A DNA stretch of 64,000 bases from Sclerodactyla briareus (taxonomy: Eukaryota > Echinodermata > Holothuroidea > Dendrochirotida > Sclerodactylidae): contig JAODTK010004599.1 in assembly GCA_026419785.1 (NCBI GenBank), forward strand, positions 186,001 to 250,000, given 5' to 3'. The notes below the pieces were generated by a model. It searched no databases, was not told the origin of the DNA, and worked only from the letters and a program-made list of their open reading frames with translations. Of this stretch, positions 10,829 through 23,331 are shown in pieces; the first letter of the stretch is position 1, and each line of letters opens with the position of its first letter. A program made the translations under genes and the position numbers.

Positions 10829-13800
10829 ATGGAGCAACTAACCCAGCACTGCGTTCCCCGGTGAATCCGCTTGGCGGGGAGATTGTTAGGCTTTTCGTGG
10901 TCTGGTGTGTCGTGAGCCCACGTCATCAACAATCTGAGGTAGGCTGTTGATGGTATGCCGAGCTGGGGGTGTGAGGTGGGCGGATGCCATCGGCATCCTG
11001 GTTGGGGTCAAAGGTCATCCATGTGACCCATATGCCTGTTTGAGATCATGGTCTTGGCCCCTGGGGCTTCAATAGTCATGCTGTGAGAGTCACGGCACTG
11101 TTGTATTTTCAAACTGGCTTTAAACCAAATGAGTGAGAGTGTACCATGTTGTTTGCTGTGATATGTATTAAAACGTGTTGCGTACTGTGTCACTATTATG
11201 TTAGGTGTGTTGTTCTCGTATGTCTAACATCCATTTCCCACACTAATGTAAGTTGATTGACTAGTCTTATGACAGTCGGAGGGTGTTATCAATACCAAAA
11301 ACAGAGATCTTACCAACTTACCGACAGCAGCAACAAAAGGAAAGGAGTAGCCTTCCATTCACGTGTAATGAGCATAACAAAGAAGTTTGACCCTAGTAGA
11401 ATCAGGTGGTTGATCAGTGGAAGCGGAAAAGTATGTCTCGGGGACAGTTTGGGTGTTTAGCGTGACAGCTTATGTTTAATATTACTACCTCTTCATTTTG
11501 ATAGGTTTCAACGATTTCAGGTTCATACTATAGCCGTCAAAATCAACCATATGTTATGAGACATTATCTTCATATTGGCATGTTTTGGGTTAAACTGGGC
11601 TTGGTTAATTTCAGGGAAATGGTGGGATATTACTGAATTTGTATCAAGTTGTTTCAGGTGTGAAGTTTATTAATCTATCAGAACTACTGTAAAATGTTTC
11701 AGAATAGTATTTTTTTATTTTTTCTATTTGTTATTATTATAAGTGGATAATCCCTATGGAGAAAATTGCCTTGTCAACTAAAGTCGGGGTGGCAGTTCAA
11801 GAGGCGGGGAGGGAGTGGGTGATGAATCCCAACCAATGAAAGGGGGACATTTATTATACTTTTGGATGTATTTTTTTTAATAATAATCAATGCTATTAGT
11901 GATGATGATAGTCCTGTATGCCATGTATCATGGTCCCCAGCCACAAACTCTGCCAGGAATTGTGGCCTCACAGTTACCCCCTCCTGTAGTGGTTGCCATG
12001 TGTAGCCAATGGTTAGTGGTTGGTGGTTCACCTTAACAGTGGAATACTGTCCCATGGTCACGTATATTCAAAAATTTCCATCCCAGGCTTTTGTACAAGG
12101 AGTAGGTCATGGACAGTGTCACCCCAACCCTGTTGCATTTATTACGGTAGTGTAAGTTCCATTAGAGCAGCTGATGAGTGAATACCTCAGCAGAGACTGA
12201 CGTCTGTTGAATCTCTCTACCACATATGAGGGAAGACTGCCTTATCTGATGGACTTTGAACGTTAATATTATTCTCCTGACTCAAGAATGCACTGTGGGA
12301 TAATTAACGAAGAAGAAGAATAAGGAAAGGAGCAATCAGTGTAGTTTCCAAAGAGTACAATAGAAACCCGAGGAGTAAAACCAAGGATACCAAAGATATA
12401 ATGCCACCTCTGTGGGGACTGAACAAGTTTCCTTGAATCCTTTTGTTGCGTTGCATGTAGTCAGTGTGTAGAATGACAACGTGGCAGTTGATTCGGTTAA
12501 TATATATGCCGGCGAGTGAAGGGCTCCCCCCCCTTCTTCCAGAAAAATTTACTTCATGGAGGAAAGCCAAAGTGGACAAAAAGAGGGAGACAATCACATC
12601 ACAGGAACACACTATGTCGTAAATATGTGCTTCGTATCGATCAGTAAAACATCTGGACTGATAAAGAGCCCACGGTCTATAGGCCACCGTCATCAACTGG
12701 AAACCAGAATATTGATGGAATTAGTGGAGGCACTTGTGTATCCCTGAGTTATGGTTGGGGCAAGATACACCAGATCAGCAAGTCCCTGTATCGTAATTCC
12801 ATTTGTTCGTGTCGTGTTCGCCTTGTTGATGATGCCCAAAAGAATGGTTAACAATTGTTTCCAGCAATTGTCTCAAGGAGTCATCCTAGGTTTTCAACAT
12901 TGTTGTTTTTCTTATGTGGATGCTAGTAACACACTCACAGGACCAACCTGAGTTGATTCCAACCTACCAGCTTTCACTTGCTAATTGACCCTGAATACGC
13001 AAGTTTATAACACTTCGAGAAGGTAACTGCGGCTCATGTTTTCAAGATCATTTGGGTAACGCCAAGACTCTTTCATCATTTTATGGTGCTGTCTACCTGT
13101 CGGCCGCCCGCCGGGACGATTCTGTTTTTCTATTCTATGCAATGAGGTGGTATGAACTGTACTATCATCTTGAAATCATTTGTTGCAATAATTTTTCTAA
13201 TAATGTTAAAAATCAAAGAGAAATTTTCCAAAAAATCTATTTCAACAGACTCGAGTTTTTTTTGCATCGTCTCTTGTTGGAGGCAAGGTGGTAGGGTTTT
13301 TTTATAGGATGTTCCCTGACCATAGACCTAGGGAGGAGGAAGAGGGGGAAGTTAACAACGAAGACCTGGGAAAGGGAAAGAAAGACATGGAAGTTTTTGG
13401 AGAGTTGGACTTTCTGGAGGTCAGAGACAGAAACAAATTTTCACGCACTCAAATATCTAGCAATACCTGCTTCAGTCTTGCACATCAATACAGACTCGCA
13501 TGCAAGGGAATAATTTTGCCAATACCAGCAAAAAATATAATAACAGTTACCTAAATCGGAGTCCTGTAAATTTTCATGTGAATCTGTTGAAAACTGCAGC
13601 AAAGTATTGGGAGTAATTTTGGCTGCAGTGAAATTCCCAACCATTTCAAGATTTGGGCGAGGGATGTTCCCCCTCTGGCTCGCCCCGTCACAAATACCAT
13701 GTGGTTGTCATACCTGGCCAAGTTATATAGGCCCCCTCTGGTTAATATATGGGGCAGGAGCTCTCTGCAACTAAAAGCCCTAGTGTCAATGTCGAGGAAT

Positions 13801-14316
13801 CCTGTGTCAATATTGGAAATGTTATCTTATCAATCACAATTCATAAATTTTCATCCCGACCTTGTAAAATGGCTTTGAACAGAGTGACCTTCTTGCTGTT
13901 GTTCTCTTTGAATGGACCAAGTCGATTGCTTTGAGGAGGGAGTAGGGGTACATGCTTGCAAGAGCTTGCCACAGATTTTGTTCTCCAGCCAAGAAATTGA
14001 GAGACGTAAAATTGCGTCTCCACAATAGGATCGGATCAACGCTGTGTCAATCGATCTTAGATTTGATCAAAGAGGTCCACCTCACCACTATATTTTGCTC
14101 CCCATGTTCTGCTCGGAAACATGAATACTCAGGACGGACAGACAGACCAACACAGGCTGATACCCTTGCAGACGAAGTGACCACTCCTGTCTCCAGCTTC
14201 GTACTGTTGGAACCCACCAATTCTAACCACCTTGGTAGTGTTCGTTGTTGTTTTTTTTGTCTCGCATGAAGTTGGGAAAGAGCATAACTTAGTTGTGGCA
14301 CATGGGTGTTTGTGAG
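10829..14316. other. 3' flank and intergenic DNA, no gene seen
   Basis: The likely 3' UTR of the coiled-coil gene starts here; no clear AATAAA signal was chosen. The longest frame, 130 codons on the minus strand at 12304-12696, ends in a hydrophobic stretch but has no motif, splice border or codon bias, so it is not called. Other frames below 90 codons look random. Confidence 0.45.
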
Positions 14317-14580
14317 TGTGCGTTTGTGGGTCATGCTTGCTCATTACCTCATACTTACACCTTGCCCACCCCCTCCCCTCTTTTTAGCCTACTAGCCTCA
14401 TTCTGGCGAAATTAAACCCCATCTCAACTGGCAACCCCATTTTGTAGTTGTGCGTTTGTGGGTCATGCTTGCTCGTTCTCATCTTTACCTTTCCCCCGCC
14501 CCCCCCCACTCCTTTTTTTTTTTAGCCTACCAGTCCTATTCTGGCGAAACTGAACCCTATTTCGACTGGCAACCCCATCG
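14317..14580 (+). repeat. 132-bp direct tandem duplication
   Basis: Two adjacent units start with TGTGCGTTTGTGGGTCATGC at 14317 and 14449. Each contains a poly-C patch, a TTTTAGCCTAC block and ATTCTGGCGAAA followed by CTGGCAACCCCAT. The offset is 132 bp. The second unit also forms the left arm of the hairpin element listed next. Confidence 0.75.
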
Positions 14581-14662
14581 TCCGCTATTTCGCCAGAAGT
14601 CAATAGTCTTCATTTCTGGCAAAGTTCAATTTCGCCAGAATAAGACTAGCAGGCTGAAAAGG
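14518..14662. mobile_element. Hairpin MITE-like element
   Basis: The left arm, with TTTTAGCCTACCAGTCC then ATTCTGGCGAAACTGAA (14518-14554), is matched inverted at 14624-14662 by GTTCAATTTCGCCAGAAT then AGACTAGCAGGCTGAAAA. About 36 bp per arm and a ~70-bp loop that itself holds a third TTTCGCCAGAA. It has no coding capacity. Class is not determined because no target duplication is clear. Confidence 0.6.
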
Positions 14663-15182
14663 GGGCAAGGTGAAAGTGTGAGGTTCGCGGTTCTCGTCCG
14701 TTCGTAGACCCGAAACCAGGTAAGTTTTTGGGGATTCTCCGGAAGCATAAGGCTGATTTTGAAGAATTCCCTATTTGAGTAGAGTGAAGCTCAAGGTGCT
14801 GCCGTGATCGTCTGAAACTAGCAAATTCCAGGTAAGTGAAAGATTTAATACATACCGTGATGGAACTACTGATCGCGGAACAGGCGAGACTAGCGGTCCA
14901 AGAACCCACTTGCTTTCCTTGAGCATGGAAGGATATAGACCTAGCACGTCGAGCACCACGCACGCGCAATAGGACTAGGTTCTATCGAGTTCTTCAAACA
15001 ACTCAGTCTTAATAGTTGTGTCAATCAATATATATTGTCTCCAAGGTCCGCCATTTCCCCAATGTCCCTAGCGTTTAATTTGTCCCCCCCCCCGAGATTG
15101 GTGTTCTCGATGTTTGATGCGCCTATTGTTAATTATTTGCAGGCTTCAATGTTTGATATATTGCACTCTAAGACACGTTGGG

Positions 15183-15290
15183 TATATATGCCACCTGGGT
15201 AATTTGTTTTACCCAGTCTGGGTGATATTCTACCCATTTTGAGTGAATGTGTACCCAGGCTAGGTAAAACGAATTGCCCCGGTGTTATAT
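15183..15290. mobile_element. Short palindromic MITE-like element
   Basis: Arms of about 38 bp pair with each other: CACCTGGGTAATTTGTTTTA at 15192 with its near-complement around 15252-15290 (ACCCAGGCTAGGTAAAACGA, then ATTGCCCCGGTG). The loop is about 30 bp. The whole could fold as one long hairpin. Confidence 0.65.
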
Positions 15291-15293
15291 TGC

Positions 15294-15461
15294 TATTTTA
15301 CTGGAAGGTCCTGTAAAACAACAATCATGTTTTTCACAGGAATTCACTTCACTGTAAAATGGCAGTATTTGGTTTCACGGGAACTTGTGTTTTCACGGCA
15401 CCTGTCAAAAAAGTTGAGACCGTGAATCCCGACTGCCAGGAATTTTCCAGTAAAATAACGG
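15294..15461. mobile_element. Second MITE-like element, TACTGGAA ends
   Basis: TATTTTACTGGAAGGTCCTG at the left end is matched inverted by CCAGGAATTTTCCAGTAAAA at 15436-15457. The body contains several smaller inverted TGTAAAA and GTGAA blocks. It lies a few bases from the previous palindrome. From 15480 to 15620 scattered AACATTGAACCCCG units follow, the same unit as in the foldback at 20.8 kb. Confidence 0.55.
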
Positions 15462-15619
15462 CATTTTTTTTTACAGTTTATATATCCAGGAACAGTTACA
15501 CTACCCTGGGAACAGCTGGCTTTAGAACCCTGAAAACATTGAACCCCGAAAAAACAATCCTTGGGATCATTGCCAACTATTGAAATGAAAGGACAACGGG
15601 AGACATTGAACCGGGATAC

Positions 15620-18600
15620 CCCCCTCCTACCCCCCCCCCCCCCCCCGAAAAAAATGAATAGCTCATGTTGCTGATGCTGAAAACTGGCCACTGTCAGCAC
15701 AGCTAATTGCTGTTTGTTAAATTCGCTGTCTAGGCTCTCAAAGTGTTATTATCCCTCAGCCGAGTGACGCCACTAGTGGCTGGTGCTGGTGAGTATACTT
15801 TATAAATGAGCTCAACAGCAATCGTTCAAAAGCAAATTTAGGCTTTTACGGCCACCGCTATTAGCCTTTTTTTAATGTTTTTATTTTTTCCACTACAAAC
15901 TGTTCTTGGTTTTGTTGTTTTGTTCTTGGTGTGCGTCGAATTGTAACCTGGATCAGACGTAAGCACACTTGCAGCTGGGTAAAGAGCTATTCCTTGTTCA
16001 TCATTGCTATTTCTTCAAGCTTTATCATAGGCGAACACTGGATAAGGTCAATTTCTTACTTGGGGTCAGGTGAGGGAGAAATTTTTCCATAAGTTTCGTC
16101 TATTTTTCAAAATCGCACTTTTTTCCGAAACCGCTTAGTCGACACCCACCTCTGCATATTATAATAGTGCACGATTCTCACATGATGCTGGACCTATTAA
16201 ACTTGATTGACCTTTGTTCAAATTGACATACAGCAATCTGAGCTAAGGCCGGTTTAGTAAAACAATGACTAGCCTATTTAAAGAGACAATCAGAATGGAA
16301 AATGAAACCAGAGGTTTTTTCGCTACTGTCACGCACGATGCATTTGATATCTACCGCAATTGAGCGTGCCAAAGTGCCGGTGGTGCTAGACATATTGCGC
16401 AATCCAAACATTCCGGGTTTGCCATTTCGCAATCCCACAACCAACCCACGCGATGTCGGAGTACGGAAGCTTATTGGTATCACCGTGTTGTTGATTTTGT
16501 TTTTCAGGTACGATATCATAGTCCAGGCTGGTTATAACACTGGCTCTATCAGGAGGGTATGCTGGGCAAATGATACATTCACTGTGAGCTACTTTAAAAG
16601 TAGGCTACTACAACAGTGACGGTTTTCCGATATCGGAAATGTCAAATTGTTCATAGGATCGTACCCCTCCTCGTGTTGCGGGCTCACTATTGATAGGCTG
16701 TTTGTATTGGAGCCTCGAAATAACGGTACGTTATTCTCCAGTTCCAAAAACATGGTTGAAAGTTAATCATATAGTCAGTCAAATTTTTAATCTGTTAGAA
16801 ATTTACGGAGTTTCAACAAATATTTTCCTCTCCAAAATCCTAAAAAATCTTTGGTAATTTTGCAAATTGTAGCTTGTGAATCATGGATTTTTTCAGTCCA
16901 GCAAATAACACGTCAACATGTGTATGTGCGTTATATAGTGTCTTGGTCAAGTTCTAATACGATACAGACCTCGCAGCCAGTGTGCCTCTCGCAACGTCAA
17001 GCGGGCGTAATAGAGACAGTCGAAACTTTAGACAAAAAGGTTTATAGAGAATGGTAGGCCTATAATGCAGCATCTCCATGAATTGTTTCCAAGACTTCAC
17101 ATCCTAAATGTTCAAAACTATATATTCTCATAACCCTTCCCACCCCCCACCCCCACCTCCTCTCGTCTCTTCCTCCGACGGCGGAGGCGTGAATGGTACA
17201 GAACCTCAGTGAATGAGAAGTAGGAACTTCCTCTGTTCTATCGATATTGCGCAATTGCGGTATGCCCCTGGATCAACGATCCATTTTCTAAACCACGTGA
17301 CATAGCAACTTGTACTTCAGCCAATAGAATGGAACGAGGAAGGAGGTCAGATTACAATTGCCCGAATGGATCTCTTGTTTTTTGTTTATATGTGTCGATA
17401 GTGCGCAATCGAAACTATCCCGGTGACATTTTATCCTATTGGACTTGATATGCCAATTTGCTGTTTTCAAAGAACATTTCTTTTTTATTTCTAGAAAATA
17501 AGCGTTAGGGTTAAGAAACGCGGTTGAGGTTTGTTCCACAAATACCGAAGAGTACACATCACATGCCGCAAATCTTTAAAGGACAACTTGCAGGCGGACT
17601 ACAACAGTGGTTTATATCGTGGAGAAGGGATGAATGTATTAATAGGTAAACCCATTTCAATACGATGTTCCTATGTGGAGTTATTGGGACTTTCAAAGTT
17701 TTGTTATTATGCAGAGGCATTGGGGAGATTCCAATGGCGTAATAACGCATGACGTCACACATGGACAAACTGGGAAATTATGTTATGTATCTAATTGTTT
17801 TCATTTTGTTGAATAAAAGTCAACAGTTAGCAGGAATTTTTTTTTCTGTGGTTTTCTTTCAACAAAGGAACCGTTCAACAATACCGAACACACTACAGCA
17901 ATCCTTGCCACCATAGAGGCTGAATGCTTTTCGAAGTGAAAATATTGTGTGAATTTCAATAGAAAACAGAAAGGTCACAGGGTGGGCACGTATGCCGTCA
18001 TTAAATGCATATGGGGTGTTTTCCTCTTTGGTACAATACACATGCACCACACTTCAAGGATGTAACTCACGGAACGGAAAGCGCATGAGAACTTGGACTG
18101 GCGCATTCAGTTTTTCTCCACTAAGATAGTAGCCACTCATAATTCAGCCCGCAGTTGTCCTTAACTTCTTGGTTGCTGCGCTGCGCACTGGCAATGATGG
18201 AGCTTGACAGATTATCGCGTATGCTTCGACGGTACCATACCTCCACCATGTTACAGTCCAGACGCATGCTATATACTACCTGACTGCAAATCGTCATCTA
18301 CAGTCAGATAGATACAGGTAGGTGCCTTCCATATAGGCCATGTAAATTCCCAGTGTTAGGATTCAGCTATTTTACGTAAATTGCTAATGAAGACGGATAA
18401 TCTAATGACTTTATATTTTCGCACTTTATATTTACGCCAAGTACTAACGTCCATGTAAGCGTCAACAACTGGTGACGGAGACAGGGAACGTCAGTTTCCC
18501 TCTCTTTTTTGTTTTGGGTTAACTCCTGTTGAAATTTCCATACCATGAGTGAATTATTTTAGCTTGAAACACCCCTCCCCACCCCTAACTTTTGAGTCGG

Positions 18601-18970
18601 TTGGTGTGTCGGGTGCTCACGATCACGTACTCCGATGCCTTCAACATTTCCTCCCTTCAACGTTTTTCCATGTATCAACTTGTGGCACGGGCTCGCCGGA
18701 CTCCTTTGCACTGAGGAAAGATACGGTATTGACCGAGATGGTTGGTGTGTGTCTTGGTAAATTAACAAGAGTACGATAGTTATCATCCGTAGCTAATGAC
18801 CGAAGTCATCTAGGACAACAGCGCAACCACCGGCTGAAAGTAATCAAGTCTGGCAGTCCTAAGCAGTGAACATAAACATTTGTAACTTGTGCGAAAACAT
18901 TTTTGTTAACACAAGCTAGTGGGTGCCAATCACAATTGGTTGTGCTGAAAGTGACCAGAGTAAGGAACCA
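15620..18970. other. No gene seen
   Basis: A C run at 15630-15646 opens this stretch. A 105-codon frame at 16302-16619 and several of 60-89 codons have no motifs, no splice borders and no codon bias. I see no RNA gene. Confidence 0.45.

Positions 18971-19001
<31 letters not shown>
18971..19001 (+). repeat. 31-base G homopolymer
   Basis: An uninterrupted run of 31 G. Such a run can form a G-quadruplex and is also a place where assemblies miscount length. No hAT-type terminus is visible beside it, unlike several other G runs in the window. Confidence 0.95.
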
Positions 19002-19390
19002 CGTTTATGTTTTTGACTCCCAACAGCAAATGACTGTATACTTGTCTCCCTTACTTCACTGACTTCACCCGCATGCCGAGAAAATCGAACCATGGTTGCT
19101 GGATTATGGTATATAAACAAGCTGCCTCTTTCTGCAAAAGAATGCAAGAGTGTTATCGTCGACGCTCTGCAAGCAAACATGCGGGCTCGAATGTCAGCAG
19201 TCATGTACTTTTTCCCCAGGTGGCTGTACTTGCAGCGCGATGGACGAGATTCTTGGTCCCCACAACTAGAGTCCCTCGTGGGTCGGGGCTATGCAGATGA
19301 GCAGCCATATTGGAAATGCTTGTTGATCACGCCTGGAAACCTGTCAACAATTTAATTACCTGGCATTGCCTGGCGGGTAAACCCCAACGT

Positions 19391-19765
19391 GTATATCCCC
19401 ACTTCCAAATGGCCGCCGGCGAGCGTTTCGGCGACGGCAAAACTTTTCTGACTGCTCTTCAATATTTTCATCCGACGATCAATGTGTGAAAAGTTTCATA
19501 TGGCTCCGACAAGGCCCAGATATTTTATATTGTACCAACCTAACAATTTGTTCCGTTTGGAAAAAATCCAAGATGGCAGCCGCCATAGTGATGCAGCGAC
19601 GCCCCACATCGAACCATCCGCGACTTCGTAAGGGCGAACTGTGTGGCAAAGTTTTCGTGTCAATCGACATTGCGGTAGAGAGTTATTGTGTTAACCACAA
19701 CCTCTTCCGGCGGCGGAGACGACGCTGGCGAAACCATAATATCCCCGAAGTGGAGATATAATTAT
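19391..19765 (-). repeat. Dispersed repeat with TATATCCCCACTT ends
   Basis: TATATCCCCACTTCC at 19391 is mirrored by GAAGTGGAGATATAAT at 19749-19765. Read on the minus strand, the right half (GGTTTCGCC, then AACACAATAACTCTCTACC) matches plus-strand sequence at 38590-38690 and 48210-48300. The same family is therefore present at least three times. The 91- and 63-codon frames here are repeat shadows. Confidence 0.5.
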
Positions 19766-19789
19766 TACCAGTGAAGGGCAACCTGGGTG

Positions 19790-20790
19790 TTCGTAAAGTT
19801 GAGGTCAAGGGTCATGTTTGAGGTCAATTTCGGTCATTTTGGTGGAATACGCAAAATGCTTCTCCTCCTACATCAATTTGAGTCGGTTGATCCTGAAATC
19901 ATCCATATCTATTTCCGGGGACTGTGGCCTACCCACGAGTTTCCCGAGATTCCAGGTAATTTTCGGTCATTTTGGGCGAACTTGTCATTATGAGAGTCAT
20001 ATAAGTATCATCATAAGAGTATCATCATTGATCGATTGTAAAAAAAAGTGCCATTATTCTATTCATTGACAAAAGTGCAGTTTTGCCTAGAATTTTAGGC
20101 ATGAGTTCTTCTAGGTGTCATCTCTGCAATTTTGTTTCGAACGGTCAAGCGGCATATTGAATTTGATGACCAGGATAGTTAGTCAATATAACTATTGACC
20201 AATGGTATATTCAGGGTGTTCAGGGGAATTTAGGTCGGAGGTCATCTGGGGCCATTCCTGCCGATTGTTAGAAGGGGTTTCTGTTCACAAAACAGATTAG
20301 ATGATTGAAAGTTGGGTCAGAGTTATCACTCGATCAACGTTAATATGGGGGTTTCCAGTAATCATGAATCATCTATAGGAGTCCATGCCAGTCATTTGTG
20401 ATAATACGCCAAAATGCTTCCCCTATGGATACCGCGACTTCGCTGATACGGATCCTCATGCCGCCTCTGGTTTGTTTCATGTCGTGTTCAACACGTCCAT
20501 CGGCTTTTTTTAGACCAATACGTCCTATCAGTGTCGCACCCACGGGTGGGGGGGGTCAGACACCCCCTATGACCCAAGTGCCACTAAATTTTTAACACAA
20601 ACAACTGATTTTCTTTTTCATTCGTATAAGGTTGGCTCTGGTTATTTAGTCAGATATTGCCGCAGCATGTTGTCTAGAGGTAGGGGCCCATGAATTGTAC
20701 TTATTTGCAATAAGGTAGGTGAGGCATTTATCAGGGCCACTTCCCCTTGCGTTCTGACCCCCCAATCCCCCCCCCCCCAGACAAATTTCT
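19790..20790 (+). repeat. Low-copy repeats with GGTCATTTTGG blocks
   Basis: Related segments recur: TTTTGGTGGAATACGCAAAA near 19838 and AATACGCCAAAATGCTTCCC near 20402, plus GGTGTTCAGGGGAATTTAGG at 20216, which is close to units at 34.45-34.6 kb. The region ends in CCGTACGCGCCTG at 20784-20796, which looks like a hAT terminus next to a C run. No gene is seen. Confidence 0.4.
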
Positions 20791-20810
20791 CCGTACGCGC
20801 CTGCGAAGTT

Positions 20811-21083
20811 CCCCGGGTTCCATGTTCCCAGGGTTCGATGTTCCCCGTTTTCCTTATATTTTAGTTATTCTTATGTTTATGAGGCCCAATGATCCCCGTT
20901 TTTTCGTGTTAACACACCTTACGCAACGCGAGGAAACCATTTGTTTTCCTCGTTCTTGTACATCGAACCTAGTAAATTCGGGTGTCATTAAACGGAAAGG
21001 GGAACATTGAACCCCGGAAGCCTCGGAACCTCGGAAACACATCGAACCCCGGGAACACCGGACCCCGGGAACACCGGCTAGAC
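20811..21083. mobile_element. Second foldback element, GGGAACATTGAACCCC arms
   Basis: The left arm (about 20811-20851) repeats GTTCCCNGGGTTCNATGTTC units. The right arm (about 20998-21083) holds the complement, AACATTGAACCCCGG and CGAACCCCGGGAACACC, in several tandem copies. The spacer of about 145 bp is AT-rich. The architecture, inverted arms each made of short tandem units, is the same as in the element at 393-1170. Ends and target duplication could not be fixed. Confidence 0.6.
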
Positions 21084-21089
21084 CCCGCT

Positions 21090-22960
21090 GTAGGAATTAA
21101 TTATACCATAATTCGCGACTTTGATTTTGCATGGTTCAGTACATCAGCGGTGTCTATACCGTAAGTCTAGATGGTATTGCCTCTGTATGGTCAAACCGTT
21201 AAGAGTGATTTTCATTTTAATCGAACAACTCCGATCCATCCCTTACGTACGTGCTGTTGCTGTTAGGCCACTTTGTCAGTTTTTATTCCAACATCTAACT
21301 TAGTTATACCAACGGAGTATCTTTCCTTTTCAACAGTTCAAACTTTATACTATTCCACTCACGCAAATATCTGGCGATGCATTCGTGCGAAGCCTGTACA
21401 AAGTACAAAGACCCGGATTCTGGTTATATTTCTGTGAATTGCGCGAAATTGCGGTTTGCCTTTGTGGATTTTTTTTTTTTTTCGATGAACGCATGAGCCA
21501 ATACTGCACCAAAACACTGCCGCGTTTCAAGATTTCCTTCTACCCAGCAAAACCCTGGGAGTATCACAAATAGAAAAACTTTGAGTAAACAATTGTTCTT
21601 GTAGGGAAGAATAGGTCCATTTTTTTTTTTTTTTTTTTTTTTACGAACGTAGCTTGGTAGGCAATACCTCCACTGTAATACTGTACTACGTCAGACTAGT
21701 CTAGTGGAGACGTGCACGTGTCAGTAATTTGATTTTGACCTACTATCTCAAGGGGAACGAAATTACTTTTGCAATTGAATTTAACAGTAATGGCTGATTC
21801 ATTCAGTAGGTCTCATTTCACTGTTCTTCGACTGAAAATTTACGCCCACTGCAGAATCCCAACACTCACAAGGTACCTCAAGGTCACAAGAGAACCATTT
21901 TTTTGTGGTCGTATATTGATCAAACTTGGGGGGAATTACCTAGTTTGGGTCAAAATTTGATCCAATAATTTGATTTTGTGGTTCTCTTCAAACCCAATTC
22001 TGGGTCATGACCTACAATCTTGAACTTTATTGTTGGAACACTGACTGTCATACCCGACTCGGGGCACAAGGAAGCGATCTCAAGGAGTATAGTGTACTAG
22101 AACTACACCAAGTCACCGATCCCACCCCCTCCACGTACAATGTTGAATACGACCAACAATGTTTGAACACCGGGGTGGGGGTCTCAGATCCAACGTTGTG
22201 CGGGGGTTCTATCTATGCACTTTAGGTATGAGCGGAGTGTTCCAACGAATTTGGTCCAATATTGTTTGTTTTGGCGAGCATGCCCGGACAAATGCTCCAT
22301 GCGAAACTCCCATCCCGGTTGGGTCAGGGGAGGGGTTGGGTTGAGGGTGGTTGTCTGGAGGCGCTGCGCCTGTGGAGGGTCGGTGAAGGCTACAATGGAG
22401 ATTAATGTTTGGATTGTTTCAGCTGGGGAGGGGGGTTCAGGTTTTCCGTTTCAGTATTATTCAAACGAGAAGGGAAGTCGAGTTCATTGCCCCTGCTGTA
22501 ATCTTGTACCATTTTGGTTTGCTGGTGGCGCCCACGACATTTTTTTTTTTTTTCATTTTTAAGGTCACGGTTTGTGTACCGGTACCTCCTTGCACGTGCG
22601 TGCAGAACATTACGCACAGTTTATACAGATAGCTTCCTTCTCTAAATTATTTGGTATGACCCAGTTGCAAGCTGGATGCCTATAACAACTCGTCCATGTC
22701 GAAATATGGAATGTCGCAGCGATTCCTGGGGATAGCGGTCTCTTGATATCTAAAGTATATGTCCCAGGTATAGTCCGGGCCCCGGAGTTGTTCAGGCGAC
22801 CACCTGTACTGATGCCAAGGGAAGGGCATGGGCAGTGATGCTGAGAGAGAGGCGTGTAGTAGCGTGTCCCCAGCGTAGTTCCTTCGAATTAAATATGGGA
22901 TATAAAACAAATCGCCATCGTGGTTTTTTTTATTGCATTATTCGTGAAAAAATAGGTATA
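21090..22960. other. No gene seen
   Basis: AT-rich DNA with T runs at about 21470-21482 and 21620-21642. Frames of 60-115 codons, such as 22215-22562, show no motifs or splice context. Nothing else is supported. Confidence 0.45.
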
Positions 22961-22961
22961 A

Positions 22962-23200
22962 GCGTGAGTGGCCTGGCGGTCGAACCTCAAGCTCGTAGTC
23001 CATAGGTTGTGGGTCCGAGTCCACGTCGTATCTTTCAGCAAACGGTAGTAATCTCAAACTGCTTCTCTTCTATAGCAGCCACGTAACGTTTCCGGATTGT
23101 CGGAGGGCGTACCAGGTTTCAATTGAGCGCCTTGATCTGCTGTTAGCTGGATATGTGACGCTATATAAACTACAATAACATCATTATTAAAATTTTATGA
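22962..23200 (+). mobile_element. tRNA-derived SINE, family 2
   Basis: An A-box-like TGGCCTGGCGG near 22969 and a B-box-like GGGTCCGAGTCC near 23010 lie about 35 bp apart, as in a tRNA promoter. The body follows, ending in GAGCGCCTTGATCTG, a CGCTATATAAAC block and an AT-rich tail. The GCGCCTTGA...GCTATATAA ending is shared by many animal SINEs that borrow a LINE 3' end. Family name is unknown. Confidence 0.6.
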
Positions 23201-23331
23201 CGTATCATCACCAACAAGGCCTTTAACACTCGAGAAGGGATGTTTCGGTTCATCTGTTGTTGTTTTTCGTTCTTCTTCATTTTTCAGTAAAGCTCATCTC
23301 GTGTGCTATAATTCTTTGAAGACTGTGTTCT

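Noticed and set aside
12304-12696. 130-codon minus-strand gene with a hydrophobic tail
   Set aside because: No motif, codon bias, splice border or repeat support; length is within chance for this much sequence.
22215-22562. 115-codon plus-strand gene
   Set aside because: Composition looks random, with a poly-Phe end from a T run and no splice context.
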